Origin: Nocardioides sp. TRM66260-LWL
GTDB taxonomy: Bacteria; Actinomycetota; Actinomycetes; Propionibacteriales; Nocardioidaceae
NCBI RefSeq assembly: GCF_020075545.1
Contig: NZ_JAIQZK010000004.1
Span: 248,001 to 312,000 of the forward strand
Length of the DNA stretch: 64,000 bases
Direction of reading: 5' to 3'
Below the pieces are notes generated by a model. That model searched no databases and had not been told where the DNA came from. It was given only the letters and a program-made list of their open reading frames with translations. Numbering within the stretch: the first letter of the stretch is position 1; every line of letters starts with the position of its first letter. Of the stretch, positions 1 through 8,639 are shown piece after piece. The position numbers and the translations under genes were made by a program.

Positions 1-793
1 CGACGGCTGCGGCCATCAGGCCGACCATGAGCAGGTCGTTGTGGAGGCCCGCGACGCCGTTGGTCATCATCAGCGGCGAGGCCAGGGCGAGGGCCGAGGC
101 GAGGGCGGGGTCGACGCCGCTCCAGCGCGCCATCCGCGGCACGGCCCAGGCGAGCAGCACCAGGCCGAGCAGGGCCACCAGGCGGTGCGCGACGACGAGC
201 AGCCAGGGGTTGCCGGTGTACGACGCGGCGACGTCGCCGAAGATCAGCGGCAGCGGGCCGTACGGCGTCAGGGTGGTGATCCACATCGGGTCGACGGCCT
301 CGATGATGGGTCCGGAGAGCACCGCCGGGCCGTGCTCGTACGGCGAGACGCCGAGGTGGACCATCATCCCCTGGGCGGCGTAGGACCAGCCGTCGCGGGA
401 GAACATCGGCGGCGCGATCAGCAGCGGCAGGCTCCACAGCACCGTCGCGTGCCGGACCAGGCCGAGGGCGACGCCGCGCGCGTCGGCGGTGGCGTCGGCC
501 GCGCGGCCGACGCGGGCGACGTGCCGGCACAGCTGCAGCCATGCGGTGGTGAGCAGGCCGAGGCCGACGACGACGGCGGTGAGGCCGGTCAGGTGGCCGA
601 CGTCGGAGTCGCGCATCGCGACGAGGAGCGGCCAGCCCATCGGCACCGAGGACTGCGGCAGGGTGGCGACGACGAGACCGCCGAGCAGCACGAGCGTGCT
701 GCCCAGGACGCCGCGGCCCAGCATGCCGCGGCCGCTGCGCCGGACGGGGGCGCCGATGCGTCCGCCGGTGGCGGTGTCGGTGACGGTGCTCAT
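1..793 (-). CDS. mptB: Polyprenol-phosphomannose-dependent alpha-1,6-mannosyltransferase, MptB type (3' end outside window)
   Basis: The reading frame opens with ATG at 793 and stays open for 264 codons to the window edge, so the C-terminal part is missing. The product is a polytopic membrane protein. Hydrophobic segments lie near residues 28-47, 68-87 and 195-215, and a conserved loop reads FSRDGWSYAAQG, followed shortly by GVSPYEHGP. That loop is typical of the GT-C mannosyltransferases MptA/MptB, which use polyprenyl-phosphate mannose on the outer face of the membrane to build the alpha-1,6-mannan core of lipomannan-like glycolipids. The family call rests on this loop and the hydropathy. 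The exact acceptor in this organism is unknown. Confidence 0.8.
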   Translation of the reverse strand, partial: MSTVTDTATGGRIGAPVRRSGRGMLGRGVLGSTLVLLGGLVVATLPQSSVPMGWPLLVAMRDSDVGHLTGLTAVVVGLGLLTTAWLQLCRHVARVGRAADATADARGVALGLVRHATVLWSLPLLIAPPMFSRDGWSYAAQGMMVHLGVSPYEHGPAVLSGPIIEAVDPMWITTLTPYGPLPLIFGDVAASYTGNPWLLVVAHRLVALLGLVLLAWAVPRMARWSGVDPALASALALASPLMMTNGVAGLHNDLLMVGLMAAAV

Positions 794-879
794 GGGACTC
801 CTCGTGCCGGTGTCCCACGGGTGGAGGGCGGACGGCGGCAGGCTCGGGGCGGGGAGGGTGTGGTGCACCCGTGGCGATT

Positions 880-1815
880 CTAGGGGTCGACGAGCGCGTG
901 AGCAGGATCCGCGCGGGGGATGCGGCGTGCGAGGGTGCTCACGTCGGCGGCCCGCGGGGGCGCGTCGCTGCGGGCCAGGCCGAGCGCGCCGAGCAGCATC
1001 AGCGCCGACGCTCCCCCGATGCCGGCCGCCTGCGCCGCGGTCGTCGGGGCGTCCTGGGCGGCGAGGCGGGCGATCGCCAGGCTGGCCAGCGGCGTGACGA
1101 CGGTGAGCGTCGCGATCGTCCACGGCAGGTGGCCGGCGGCGAGCGCGCGCTGGCCCACGAGCGTGGAGGCGACGACGCTGACCAGCAGGGCGTAGGCCGG
1201 CCAGCCGAGCAGCAGCGCGGGCGGGGCGGCGGGGTCGTAGGCGTCGGCGACGACGTCGAGCAGCACCGCCGTGCTGGCGCAGCACAGGCCCGTGGCCAGG
1301 GCGAGCAGGAGCGGGCCGCGTCCGGGACGCGGGTCGCGGGCCAGCGCCGCGAGGCCGACACCGGCCAGGGCGACGGCGCCGAGCGCCACCGCGCCGAGCA
1401 GGAGCGGCAGCCGCGCGTCGGCCGCGGCCGACAGCGGCGGCCTGGGCCCGACGACGCCCACCAGGACGAACGCGCCCGCGCACAGCGCGAGCGCCGCGAC
1501 GATCGCCGGCACGGTCGGACGCCGGCGCAGCTGGCGCGCGGCGAGCAGGAGCGCCACGACGACCTGGAGGCTCACCACCGGCTGCACGACCTCGACCGAC
1601 GCGCGCCGCAGCGCCCAGGCCTGGAGCGCGAAGCCGCCGACGTTCAGCAGCCAGCCGGCCCACCAGCGCCGGGTCGCCAGCGCGGCCCGGACGCCGCCCG
1701 GCGCGGGCGTCCCGTCGGCGACGCGTCCGGCCGACTGCTGGAGGGCGGCGGAGCCGGCGAACAGCACCGCGGCCGCGCCGGCCCCGGCGACGGCCGCCAC
1801 CACCTCGCTGATCAC
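880..1815 (-). CDS. DMT/EamA-like multi-pass membrane transporter
   Basis: This 311-residue protein consists almost entirely of hydrophobic helices, about nine or ten, with short charged loops. That is the hallmark of drug/metabolite-transporter (EamA or NIPA-like) proteins. I chose GTG at 1815 because the product then begins with the first helix (ISEVVAAVAGAG). An in-frame ATG at 1965 would add 50 arginine- and proline-rich residues that look non-coding. A motif like LRRASVEVVQPV at the end of helix 3 resembles the helix-pair signature of this superfamily. The substrate cannot be inferred. The gene stands alone between mptB and a small hypothetical gene. Confidence 0.7.
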   Translation of the reverse strand: MISEVVAAVAGAGAAAVLFAGSAALQQSAGRVADGTPAPGGVRAALATRRWWAGWLLNVGGFALQAWALRRASVEVVQPVVSLQVVVALLLAARQLRRRPTVPAIVAALALCAGAFVLVGVVGPRPPLSAAADARLPLLLGAVALGAVALAGVGLAALARDPRPGRGPLLLALATGLCCASTAVLLDVVADAYDPAAPPALLLGWPAYALLVSVVASTLVGQRALAAGHLPWTIATLTVVTPLASLAIARLAAQDAPTTAAQAAGIGGASALMLLGALGLARSDAPPRAADVSTLARRIPRADPAHALVDP

Positions 1816-2026
1816 GGGCCCGGACCCTAGAGGGGCCGGGTGGGCGCCCGACGAACGCCGCGTGAACGCGGGGGTCCGACGCCGACCACCCCCCTGGGCG
1901 GATAGGACTCGCGGATCCGGGGAAGAGGAGAGGAGTCGACCGGCGGTCCGGGAGCGAGGGGGCACTCACGCAGAGCCCGGAGCAGCTCGCTGCCGGACCG
2001 CTGGTCGCGTCACGACCGCAGGTCGC

Positions 2027-2503
2027 TCAGGAGCGCCGCGCGGGCCGGGCAGTGTGCGCCGGGTCGCCGTGCGTGCGCCGGTCCTCCTTCATCTCGGCCT
2101 CGAACAGGTGCCGCCGTCCGCCGACGAGCCGGTCGCGGGCCTGCTGCTCGAGCTCGCGGAAGGTCGCGTGGTAGCCGTCGTCGTACTCCTCGACGATCTG
2201 GAACGTCCACCGACCCTCGAGCACGTTGCGACCGACCAGCTCGCGCTGGATCAGGTCGGCCAGGTCGGCGTGCCCGGCGTCGCGCAGCTGGTCGACCGCC
2301 TTGCCGACGGTGAGGTCGGTGGTGCCGCTCATCCGGTGGAAGGCGTAGAGGTGGCCGCGGGCGACCTCCGCGGCCTCCAGCGCCTCGCTGAGCGTGCCGA
2401 GGGCCTCGACCGTGGCGTCGTCCACGCCATCGGGGCGCACGTGCCGGTCGTCGGGGCGGTCGGTGTCGGGGTCGGCGGGGGTCTCGGCTCGGGGGTCGCT
2501 CAT
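2027..2503 (-). CDS. Small conserved-looking hypothetical protein (158 aa)
   Basis: I do not recognise a named family. The N-terminal 30 residues are acidic and disordered (rich in D, P and R). They are followed by a predicted helical segment with GHLYAFHRMSG, and a central block GRWTFQIVEEYDDGYHATF that looks like a real folded domain. The C-terminus is basic. Codon use is the normal strong G/C third-position pattern, and the gene follows the oxidoreductase gene after about 35 bases, so it may be the last gene of the 2027-5645 group. A cytoplasmic location is likely because no signal or membrane segment is visible. Confidence 0.6.
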   Translation of the reverse strand: MSDPRAETPADPDTDRPDDRHVRPDGVDDATVEALGTLSEALEAAEVARGHLYAFHRMSGTTDLTVGKAVDQLRDAGHADLADLIQRELVGRNVLEGRWTFQIVEEYDDGYHATFRELEQQARDRLVGGRRHLFEAEMKEDRRTHGDPAHTARPARRS

Positions 2504-2538
2504 GCGGCGACGCTAGGCGCGGCTCGCGGCCGGTGGGA

Positions 2539-3678
2539 TCACCCGGCCGGCGGCCGCACCCCGCCGTGGATGCCTCGCTCGACGACGAGCGGCTGCAGCA
2601 CCCGGTGGACGACCGGGGCGGAGATCCGCACCCCGCGTCCGCCGGGGGTGAAGACGGTGAGGCCGTCGTCCTGCACCCCGAGGACGGATCCCCAGCGGCG
2701 GGGGCGCGGACGGTAGGCGCGCAGGTCGGCGTCGGGGCGGCCGTCGAGCGCGGCGAGCAGGTTGCGGGCGAGCAGCAGGTCGGCCCGGTTGCGGGCCGAG
2801 CCCCGCTGGGGGTCGGTGGCGGCGACGTCGCCCACGGCCCACACCCCGGGGGCGCCGGGCACGCGCAGGAAGGGATCGACGCGGACGAACCCGTCGGCGT
2901 CGAGCAGGGCCGGCGGCAGCCAGCCGGTGTTCGGACGCGCCTGCCCGACGGCCCACACGACCGCCTCGACGTCGGCGTCGGGGCCGTCCTCGAACCGCAC
3001 GGGCCCGACCGTCGGCCCGACCGCCCGCGCGACCTCGTCGGGCAGGAGGGCGCGGCGGCCGCCGTGCACCGCGACGTCGCGGGCGCGCAGGACGGTGCGG
3101 AGCGTCGTCCAGACGCGGGGGTGGTGCTCGCGCAGCGCGGCGGCGTGGGGGTGGTGGAGCTCGATCCGGGTGCGCGGGAGGGCGGCGCCGAGGTTCGCGG
3201 CGGCCGCGACCGCGGAGGATCCGCCGCCGACGACCGCGATCGACGCGGCGTCCCGCAGCCGCGTGTGGTGCTCGGCGAGCTCGGCGGCGACGGCGTCGGC
3301 CGTGCGCACCTCCGGGCGCCGCCAGAACCCCGAGCGGACGCCGGTGGCGACGACCAGCGCGTCGAACGGCTCGCGCACGATCGAGCCGTCGAGCCGGCGG
3401 ACGAGCGCCGAGCGGGGGCCGGTGGCGGGGCTGAGGTCGACGCCCGTGATCGCGCCGTGCACGGCGCGCACGGCGTCCAGCCGACGCAGCCGCTCCAGCT
3501 CCCACCAGTAGCCGCGACGCCAGTCGTCCGGACGCGCGAGGCGCACGCCGAGCTCCTGGCCGCTGAGCAGGCCGGGGGCGGCGCCGACGCCGACGACCTC
3601 CACGTCGCGACGCCGGGCGAGATGGCCGGCGACCAGCACTCCGGTGTCGCCGAGACCGGCGACGAGCACGCGGGTCAC
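2539..3678 (-). CDS. FAD/NAD(P)-dependent oxidoreductase (pyridine nucleotide-disulfide oxidoreductase-like)
   Basis: The protein (379 aa) begins with TRVLVAGLGDTGVLVAGHLA, a Rossmann dinucleotide-binding motif with an altered glycine pattern. A second nucleotide-binding motif, VVGGGSSAVAAAANLG, lies near residue 145, and a C-terminal FAD signature GVWAVGDVAATD lies near residue 290. This is the arrangement of NDH-2/AIF-type flavoproteins. The GTG start at 3678 overlaps the stop of the upstream DUF1295 gene (GTGA), which indicates translational coupling. The frame stays open much further upstream, to 4371, but that stretch lies antisense-frame to the DUF1295 gene and is not credible coding. 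Electron acceptor and substrate are unknown. Confidence 0.8.
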   Translation of the reverse strand: MTRVLVAGLGDTGVLVAGHLARRRDVEVVGVGAAPGLLSGQELGVRLARPDDWRRGYWWELERLRRLDAVRAVHGAITGVDLSPATGPRSALVRRLDGSIVREPFDALVVATGVRSGFWRRPEVRTADAVAAELAEHHTRLRDAASIAVVGGGSSAVAAAANLGAALPRTRIELHHPHAAALREHHPRVWTTLRTVLRARDVAVHGGRRALLPDEVARAVGPTVGPVRFEDGPDADVEAVVWAVGQARPNTGWLPPALLDADGFVRVDPFLRVPGAPGVWAVGDVAATDPQRGSARNRADLLLARNLLAALDGRPDADLRAYRPRPRRWGSVLGVQDDGLTVFTPGGRGVRISAPVVHRVLQPLVVERGIHGGVRPPAG

Positions 3679-4631
3679 GTCACCGGGCTCCCGCCGGCCG
3701 ATCGGCCTCGCGGCCGGGCCCGCAGCCGGGGCAGCAGCATCGGCACCTCGTCGAGCACCTGCTGGTAGGCCGGACGCCGGGCCAGGCTGCGCTCCTCCAT
3801 CATCGGGATCGAGGCGCCGAGGAACATCGCGAGCATCGCGACCGCGCCGAGCGGCTGCCACCAGACGGTGGCGAGGTCGGGCGCGGCGGCGAGGCCGAAC
3901 AGCGCCACCGAGACCCACAGCAGCAGCTCTCCGAGGTAGTTGGGATGCCGCGAGCGTCCCCAGAGGCCCTGCCGCATCGGCGTGCCGGGCGGCGCGGTGG
4001 CGATGAACCGCAGCATCTGGGCGTCCGCGAGACCCTCGAGCAGCACCGCGCCGAGACCGACGACCAGCGCGACGGCGTCGAGCCAGCCGAGCGGACGCGC
4101 GTCGCCGCGGGTGAGGACGTAGAGCGGCACGCAGGCGAGGAACACCTGCAGCGTCGGGATCAGGTGGATCGCGAGCAGGTCGACGGCGACCGGGCCGCCG
4201 GGCACCGTGGCCGCGCGCTCGCGCAGGAGCGGGTAGCGCCAGTCCTCGTGGTGCAGGCCGGGGAAGAGGCGGGCCCAGTGCACCGTCAGCCGCACCGCCC
4301 AGGCGCCGACGACGACGCCGGCCAGCAGCAGGCGGGTGCGGTCGGCGCCGGGCTCGGAGGTGGCCCACCACCAGCCGAGCAGCAGGGGCGGCGCGACGCT
4401 CCAGTAGGCGTCGTACAGGCTCGAGCAGCGGTGCAGCCGCGAGGCGGCGAAGACCACGAGCGTCGCGACGACGTCAGCGAGCAGGGCGTCCAGCCAGCGC
4501 CGTCCGGTGGTGGGGCCGAGCGCGAGCCACCCCGCCGCGGCGAGCACCGCGACGGCGTAGACCACCGCGACCCGGACGAGCGACGCGCGTCGGCCCCGCT
4601 CGGGCGGAAACGAGAACGTGTTCCAGGTCAC
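3675..4631 (-). CDS. DUF1295 (steroid 5-alpha-reductase-like) membrane protein
   Basis: A 318-residue polytopic membrane protein. The C-terminal block contains LWGRSRHPNYLGELLLW, the signature of DUF1295/steroid-5-alpha-reductase-like enzymes and the related isoprenylcysteine methyltransferase fold. A further family-like block, EDWRYPLLRE, sits in the middle. Members are thought to reduce or methylate lipophilic substrates in the membrane with a nicotinamide or SAM cofactor; the reaction here is unknown. GTG at 4631 begins nine bases after the stop of the F420 oxidoreductase gene, and the 3' end overlaps the flavoprotein gene by four bases. The three genes therefore probably form one operon with a reductive role. 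Confidence 0.82.
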   Translation of the reverse strand: MTWNTFSFPPERGRRASLVRVAVVYAVAVLAAAGWLALGPTTGRRWLDALLADVVATLVVFAASRLHRCSSLYDAYWSVAPPLLLGWWWATSEPGADRTRLLLAGVVVGAWAVRLTVHWARLFPGLHHEDWRYPLLRERAATVPGGPVAVDLLAIHLIPTLQVFLACVPLYVLTRGDARPLGWLDAVALVVGLGAVLLEGLADAQMLRFIATAPPGTPMRQGLWGRSRHPNYLGELLLWVSVALFGLAAAPDLATVWWQPLGAVAMLAMFLGASIPMMEERSLARRPAYQQVLDEVPMLLPRLRARPRGRSAGGSPVT

Positions 4632-4640
4632 GCCCGGAGA

Positions 4641-5645
4641 CTAGTGCGAGGGCGCGGCCTCGCGCAGGCGCTCGAGCAGCGGACCGGCCGCCTCGTCGAG
4701 GAAGCGCTGCTGTCCCTCGTCGCCGACCTGGACGAGCGCGACGTCGGTGAAGCCGGCCTCCCAGAAGGCGCCCACCGCCTCGACGATCGCGTCGAGGTCG
4801 GGCCCGCACGGGATGGAGGCGGCGACGTCGTCCTCGGTGACGAACTGGCTCGCGCCCGCGAAGCCGGCCGTCGTCGGGAGGTCGGCGTTGACCGCCCAGC
4901 CGCCGGCGAACCAGCGGAACTGCTCATGGGCGCGCCGTCGGGCGGCGGCCTCGTCGGGGTCCCAGCAGATCGGCAGCTGGCCGATCGCCCGAGCCCCGCC
5001 CGTCGCGCCGCCGCTGATGGTCGGTGCGCCGGGCGTGGAGTTCCAGGTGTGCACGATGTCGGCGGACGGCTCGGTGGCGATGAGGTCGTCGGCCAGCGGC
5101 GCGAACCGCGCGATCGCCCGCTCGCCGGCCACGGCCAGGGCGAGCCGGACGGGCTCGTCGGGGAGGTCCCACACCCGCGCGGAGTCGACGGCGAAGTGGG
5201 CGCCGCGGTGGGTGACGAGGTCACCCGCGTGCAGCGCGCGGATGATCGTGATCGCCTCCTCGAGCATCTCGTGGCGCGTCTCGAGCGCGGGCCAGCCGCG
5301 TCCGACGGTGTGCTCGTTGAGGTTCTCGCCGCTGCCGAGACCCAGGGTGAACCGGCCCTCAGAGAGCAGCCCGAGGGTGGCGGCCTTCTGCGCCACGACG
5401 GCCGGGTGGTACCGCATCGTCGGGCAGGTGATGTAGGTCATCAGCTCGACGCGACTGGTCACCTGGCTGACGGCGCCCAGCACCGACCACGCGTACGGCG
5501 AGTGGCCCTGGCTGGTGAGCCACGGGGAGTAGTGGTCGCTGGAGACCTCGAAGTCGAACCCGACCTCCTCCGCGCGACGGGCGTAGGAGACGAGCTCGCG
5601 AGGACCGCTCTGCTCGGTCATGAGGGTGTAGCCGATGCGCGCCAC
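4641..5645 (-). CDS. F420-dependent LLM-class oxidoreductase (TIGR03557-like, G6PDH family)
   Basis: The 334-residue product matches the luciferase-like (bacterial luciferase/F420 G6PDH) TIM-barrel family. Visible family blocks are GFDFEVSSDHYSPW near residue 29, CPTMRYHPAVVAQKAATL, LGLGSGENLNEH near residue 105, and a C-terminal GFTDVALVQVGD. These are characteristic of the TIGR03557 subgroup, which uses deazaflavin F420 as hydride carrier. The GTG start at 5645 has a good AAGGAG ribosome site eight bases upstream. It is the first gene of the group running to about 2539. The substrate is unknown; sugar phosphates are only one possibility in this family. Confidence 0.85.
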   Translation of the reverse strand: MARIGYTLMTEQSGPRELVSYARRAEEVGFDFEVSSDHYSPWLTSQGHSPYAWSVLGAVSQVTSRVELMTYITCPTMRYHPAVVAQKAATLGLLSEGRFTLGLGSGENLNEHTVGRGWPALETRHEMLEEAITIIRALHAGDLVTHRGAHFAVDSARVWDLPDEPVRLALAVAGERAIARFAPLADDLIATEPSADIVHTWNSTPGAPTISGGATGGARAIGQLPICWDPDEAAARRRAHEQFRWFAGGWAVNADLPTTAGFAGASQFVTEDDVAASIPCGPDLDAIVEAVGAFWEAGFTDVALVQVGDEGQQRFLDEAAGPLLERLREAAPSH

Positions 5646-5685
5646 GAGGGCTCCTTCGCAGACGGGGTGATGCCGACGGGCCGGG

Positions 5686-5895
5686 TCAGGCCTTGTCGAG
5701 CGTGGACTCCTTGTGGGCCGCCTTCGCGCCGGTCTTCTCCGACTCGACGATCCAGTACGGCTCGTCGTCGCTGGCGTTGAACTGCTGCTTCTCGAACTGG
5801 AACGGCTTCGTGCGGCGCTCGACTGCGGTGCCGGTCGTGCGGCCCTGGGAGGTGCTCCAGTGGACGGTGTCGCCCTGGTGGATCGGCTGGCTCAT
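5686..5895 (-). CDS. DUF2945 (hypervirulence-associated TUDOR-like) small protein
   Basis: This 69-residue cytoplasmic protein reads as a single small beta-barrel domain. It begins GDTVHWSTSQGRTTGTAVER and continues with a short linker and YWIVESEKTGAKAAHKESTL. That pattern is the DUF2945/HVA1 family of small bacterial proteins with a TUDOR-like fold and no assigned biochemical role. I chose ATG at 5895; an upstream GTG at 5928 would add eleven residues of doubtful value. It sits between two oxidoreductase genes but is not obviously co-transcribed with them. Confidence 0.8.
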   Translation of the reverse strand: MSQPIHQGDTVHWSTSQGRTTGTAVERRTKPFQFEKQQFNASDDEPYWIVESEKTGAKAAHKESTLDKA

Positions 5896-5971
5896 GCCGT
5901 CCGCCTGCCCGCGCGTCGTCGTCCCCACGCGCCGCCCCTCCCCCTGGATGGGCCGCCGCCGGACGGGTCTC

Positions 5972-6850
5972 TCAGAACACGCCGCGGCCGCCCGTCACGC
6001 CGAGCACCGTGCCGGAGACGTAGGAGGCGTCGGACGGCGAGGCGAGGAAGACGAAGGCCGGCGCGACCTCGGCGGGCTGGCCGGCGCGACCGAGCGGGGT
6101 GTTCTCGCCGAACCGCGCCACCTTCTCCGCTGTCTGGGTGGCGGGCTGGAGCGGCGTCCAGATCGGCCCGGGCGCGACGCAGTTGACCCGGATGCCGTCG
6201 GCTCCCAGCAGGCCGGCGAGGCTGACGGTCAGGTTCGCGATGCCCGCCTTGGTGGCCGCGTAGTCGAGCAGCGTGCTCGACGGCTCGTACGCCTGGATCG
6301 AGCCGCAGTTGACCACGCAGCCGGGGCGCTCGCGCAGGTGCGGCAGCGCGGCGCGGGTCAGCCGCAGCAGCGCGCCCAGGTTGGTGTCGAGGGTGCGGGC
6401 GATGCGCTCGTCGTCGATGTCCTCCAGCCCCTCGGCCCGCGCCCACTGATAGCCGGCGTTGTTGACGAGCACGTCGAGCCTCCCGAGCCCGGACTCCGCG
6501 ACGACCCGGGCGACGAGGTCCTCCGCCGCGCCCGGGGCACGGAGGTCGACCTCGATCGCCAGCGCGCGGCGTCCGGCGTCCTCGACCCACCGGACGGTCT
6601 CGGCCGCGTCGTCCGCCTCCTCCGGCAGGTGGGTGAGCGCGACGTCGGCCCCCTCACGGGCGTAGGCGATCGCGACCGCCCGGCCGATGCCGGAGTCGCC
6701 GCCGGTGATCAGCGCCGCCCGACCGGCGAGGCGCCCCGTGCCCCGATAGCTTGTCTCGCCGTGGTCGGGGCGCGGCTGCATCGCGTCGGTGAGCCCGGGG
6801 TGGTCCTGCTGCTGGGGCGGGAAGGGGGTCTCGAGTCGGTCGTGGGTCAT
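5972..6850 (-). CDS. SDR-family oxidoreductase (YghA-like)
   Basis: A 292-residue short-chain dehydrogenase. A 45-residue N-terminal extension carrying ETPFPPQQQDHPGL is typical of the YghA/YhdF-like stress-related SDRs. Then come the cofactor motif ALITGGDSGIGRA, the structural NNAG motif (LVNNAGYQW), and the catalytic YxxxK (DYAATKAG) with an upstream Ser (NCGSIQAY). The C-terminus FVFLASPSDASYVSGTVLGVTGG is family-typical. ATG at 6850 starts the conserved extension; the longer frame to 6982 enters the repeat-rich intergenic region. It probably reduces a carbonyl or oxidises an alcohol with NAD(P)H, with unknown substrate. Confidence 0.88.
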   Translation of the reverse strand: MTHDRLETPFPPQQQDHPGLTDAMQPRPDHGETSYRGTGRLAGRAALITGGDSGIGRAVAIAYAREGADVALTHLPEEADDAAETVRWVEDAGRRALAIEVDLRAPGAAEDLVARVVAESGLGRLDVLVNNAGYQWARAEGLEDIDDERIARTLDTNLGALLRLTRAALPHLRERPGCVVNCGSIQAYEPSSTLLDYAATKAGIANLTVSLAGLLGADGIRVNCVAPGPIWTPLQPATQTAEKVARFGENTPLGRAGQPAEVAPAFVFLASPSDASYVSGTVLGVTGGRGVF

Positions 6851-7195
6851 GCGGACCGGTGCCCGGCGGGATCCCCGGACATGCGGGGACGGTGGCTCTC
6901 GGTGGCCGAGGCGCCGCGTGGTCGAGCGCAGATCGGTGGTCGAGCGCGGCTTCGGTGGTCGAGCTTGTCGAGACCCCCGCACCCGAGCGCTGACGTTGGC
7001 TCGGGCCGACCAGCCGCGGTCAGCTCACCGCTTGTCGGTGGTCGCTGCCTAGGGACAGGCACTCGGTGGTCGCTCGCCGTCTCGGTACAGCGGGTGTTCC
7101 CCGTTTGCCGTCGCCGACTTCACCGTTCGTCTCTCTCAGTTGTCTTTGGTTGCTGCTTTGAAAACCTTGTCTGGTCTGGGGATATCCGCCTCTCT
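6851..7195. other. Repeat-bearing intergenic region upstream of the first DUF222-HNH cassette
   Basis: No gene is visible in this stretch. It holds a cluster of GGTGGTCGAGC-type repeats (separate entry) followed by about 200 bases that reappear, diverged by point changes, before the second cassette at 28778-28971. Shared blocks include CTCACCGCTTGTCGGTGGTC, GTCTCGGTACAGCG and TTCGTCTCTCTCAGTTGTCT. The shared upstream DNA shows that the duplicated unit is longer than the coding region alone. Confidence 0.7.
6918..6980. repeat. GGTGGTCGAGC-type dispersed repeat cluster, copy 1
   Basis: Three successive copies of a G(G)TGGTCGAGC unit occur here. The last extends to the full form GGTGGTCGAGCTTGTCGAGACC at 6954-6975, followed by CCCCGCACCCGAGC. 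The full unit is an imperfect inverted repeat. The same arrangement recurs at 28697-28770. I recall this as a common dispersed intergenic repeat in Nocardioides-like genomes; the function is not established. Confidence 0.75.
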
Positions 7196-7224
7196 TCGAA
7201 CGCGTGTTCGCATAGAATCGGGCT
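7196..7224 (+). promoter_or_regulatory. LexA/SOS box plus -10 element for a leaderless transcript
   Basis: Positions 7196-7211 read TCGAACGCGTGTTCGC, one base away from the actinobacterial LexA consensus TCGAAC-N4-GTTCGA. A -10 hexamer TAGAAT follows at 7213-7218, and the ATG of the DUF222-HNH gene begins six bases later. Transcription would therefore start at or next to the start codon and give a leaderless mRNA. The identical layout occurs at 28972-29000. LexA bound here would sit directly over the promoter, so the gene should be induced by DNA damage. Confidence 0.75.
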
Positions 7225-8532
7225 ATGCCCTCTCGGACCCCACGGCTGCTGCGTGACAGCGACGCCCTGCGCGCCGCGATGGCTGCGCGGGCGGCTGAGG
7301 AGCAGTCGGCCCGGGAGGTCTTCATCGCGGCCGCGGACTGGGCGATCGCCCATGTGGCCGGCAGTGCTGACGTGGCGGGGTATGTGATCGACACCGGGAT
7401 GATGCTTCCCCTCGCGGGTCCGGGTGCTCCGGAGGTGCAGGAGCATGCGGTCACGGAGTTCATCACCGCGCTCGGGATGACGCAGCAGGCGGGATCCTTC
7501 TATGTGGGGCATGCCCTGGAGGCGTGTGTGCGGCTGCCGCGGGTGTGGGCACGGCTGCTGCGCGGTGAGCTGGCGGTGTGGCAGGTGCGCCGGATCACCG
7601 AGGACACCATCTCGCTGTCGGCCGAGGCTGCGGCGTCGGTGGACGCGCGGATCGCGGCGTACGCCCACCAGGTGTCGCGGACCCAGATCTCGAACATCTG
7701 CCGAGTCGCGCAGGAGCACACCGACCCCGAGGACGCGGTCCTGCGGAAGGCCCAGGAGGCGGAGCACCGCCGGTTCGACGTGTGGCTCGGCCAGACCGGC
7801 TTCGACGGCACCGTCGACGTGTCCGCGATCCTCGACCAGCCCGACGCCGCCGACCTCGACCGCGCGATAGCAGCCCTCGCGGAGCAGCTGAAGAAGGCCG
7901 GCTCCGAGGACACACTGAGCGTCCGGCGCGCCAAGGCAGCCGGGATGCTCGCCCGTGGGGAGCAGGCCCTCCCGCTCGAGCCCAGCGGCGGCGGCGGTGC
8001 GGCTGCCACACCGTCTCGGTCGCGGCACCTGACGTTGTACGTGCACCTCTCCGTCGACGCCGTCACCGGAGCCCTCGGCGACGTCGCTCGCAGTGAGGCG
8101 TCCCGCTCACCGCTCGGGATCGAGGTGATCAAGGCGTGGTGCCAGACCGCAGGGACCAGCGTCACCGTCCGCCCGATCCTCGACCTCGCAGCCGAGCGGT
8201 ACTCCGACGCCTACGAGGTCCCCGACCTGATCCGCGAGCAGATCATCCTCCGCGACCACACCTGCGTCTTCCCGTACTGCCGCAGACCCGCCCGGTCCTG
8301 CGACGCCGACCACATCGACCCCTACGAGGCCGGCGGACCCACCGCGTCATCCAATCTGGCGCCGCTGTGCAGGAAGCACCACCGCCACAAGACCCACGAC
8401 GGCTGGAGATACCGACCGTCAGGACCCGACCAACCCGGCGTCTACCTCTGGCGCTCGCCGAACGGCGTTCGATTCCGACGCGACCGCCACGGCACCACCC
8501 TCCTCGACCCACCCCAGCCCGACGGCGGCTGA
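7225..8532 (+). CDS. DUF222 / 13E12-family HNH endonuclease, copy 1
   Basis: The 435-residue protein has an N-terminal helical DUF222 (13E12 repeat) region, roughly residues 10-320. A C-terminal HNH nuclease domain holds CVFPYCRRPARSCDADHIDP, then GPTASSNLAPLCRKHHRHKTHDGW. The paired CxxxxC and C-x2-H elements form the zinc site, and DADH supplies the catalytic histidine. A Gly-rich insertion (GGGGAAA) near residue 255 is absent from the second copy. The start is fixed by the leaderless promoter. Such proteins are abundant in actinomycetes; some mycobacterial members belong to the LexA regulon, but their DNA target is unknown. The copy at 29001-30296 is close to identical over long runs. Confidence 0.92.
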   Translation: MPSRTPRLLRDSDALRAAMAARAAEEQSAREVFIAAADWAIAHVAGSADVAGYVIDTGMMLPLAGPGAPEVQEHAVTEFITALGMTQQAGSFYVGHALEACVRLPRVWARLLRGELAVWQVRRITEDTISLSAEAAASVDARIAAYAHQVSRTQISNICRVAQEHTDPEDAVLRKAQEAEHRRFDVWLGQTGFDGTVDVSAILDQPDAADLDRAIAALAEQLKKAGSEDTLSVRRAKAAGMLARGEQALPLEPSGGGGAAATPSRSRHLTLYVHLSVDAVTGALGDVARSEASRSPLGIEVIKAWCQTAGTSVTVRPILDLAAERYSDAYEVPDLIREQIILRDHTCVFPYCRRPARSCDADHIDPYEAGGPTASSNLAPLCRKHHRHKTHDGWRYRPSGPDQPGVYLWRSPNGVRFRRDRHGTTLLDPPQPDGG

Positions 8533-8557
8533 GCCCCACCGCTACGCGCCACCTCGC

Positions 8558-8584
8558 AGCCCGACACCACTTGGTGATCGGGCT
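8558..8584 (+). terminator. Hairpin terminator after DUF222-HNH copy 1
   Basis: An inverted repeat (AGCCCGAcACCA, then TGGTgaTCGGGCT) lies 25 bases after the stop codon, with no U-tract. The second DUF222-HNH gene is followed by the same hairpin with a changed loop (30339-30363). The terminator is thus part of the duplicated cassette. Confidence 0.65.
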
Positions 8585-8639
8585 GCTGGCGCACCCGGCG
8601 GACAGCCGGGCGAGGGGACGGCGACGGACGAGCTGCCGA

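Noticed and set aside
2539-4371. 610-codon version of the FAD oxidoreductase
   Set aside because: The extra N-terminal part overlaps the DUF1295 gene in another frame and is Arg/Pro-rich. The GTGA overlap at 3675-3678 gives a better start.
6918-6980. Possible CRISPR array
   Set aside because: The repeated units are next to each other without uniform spacers, there are only three, and no cas gene is nearby.
7196-8584. DUF222-HNH unit as an insertion sequence
   Set aside because: No transposase, no terminal inverted repeats and no short target duplications could be seen. The HNH nuclease alone does not define an IS.
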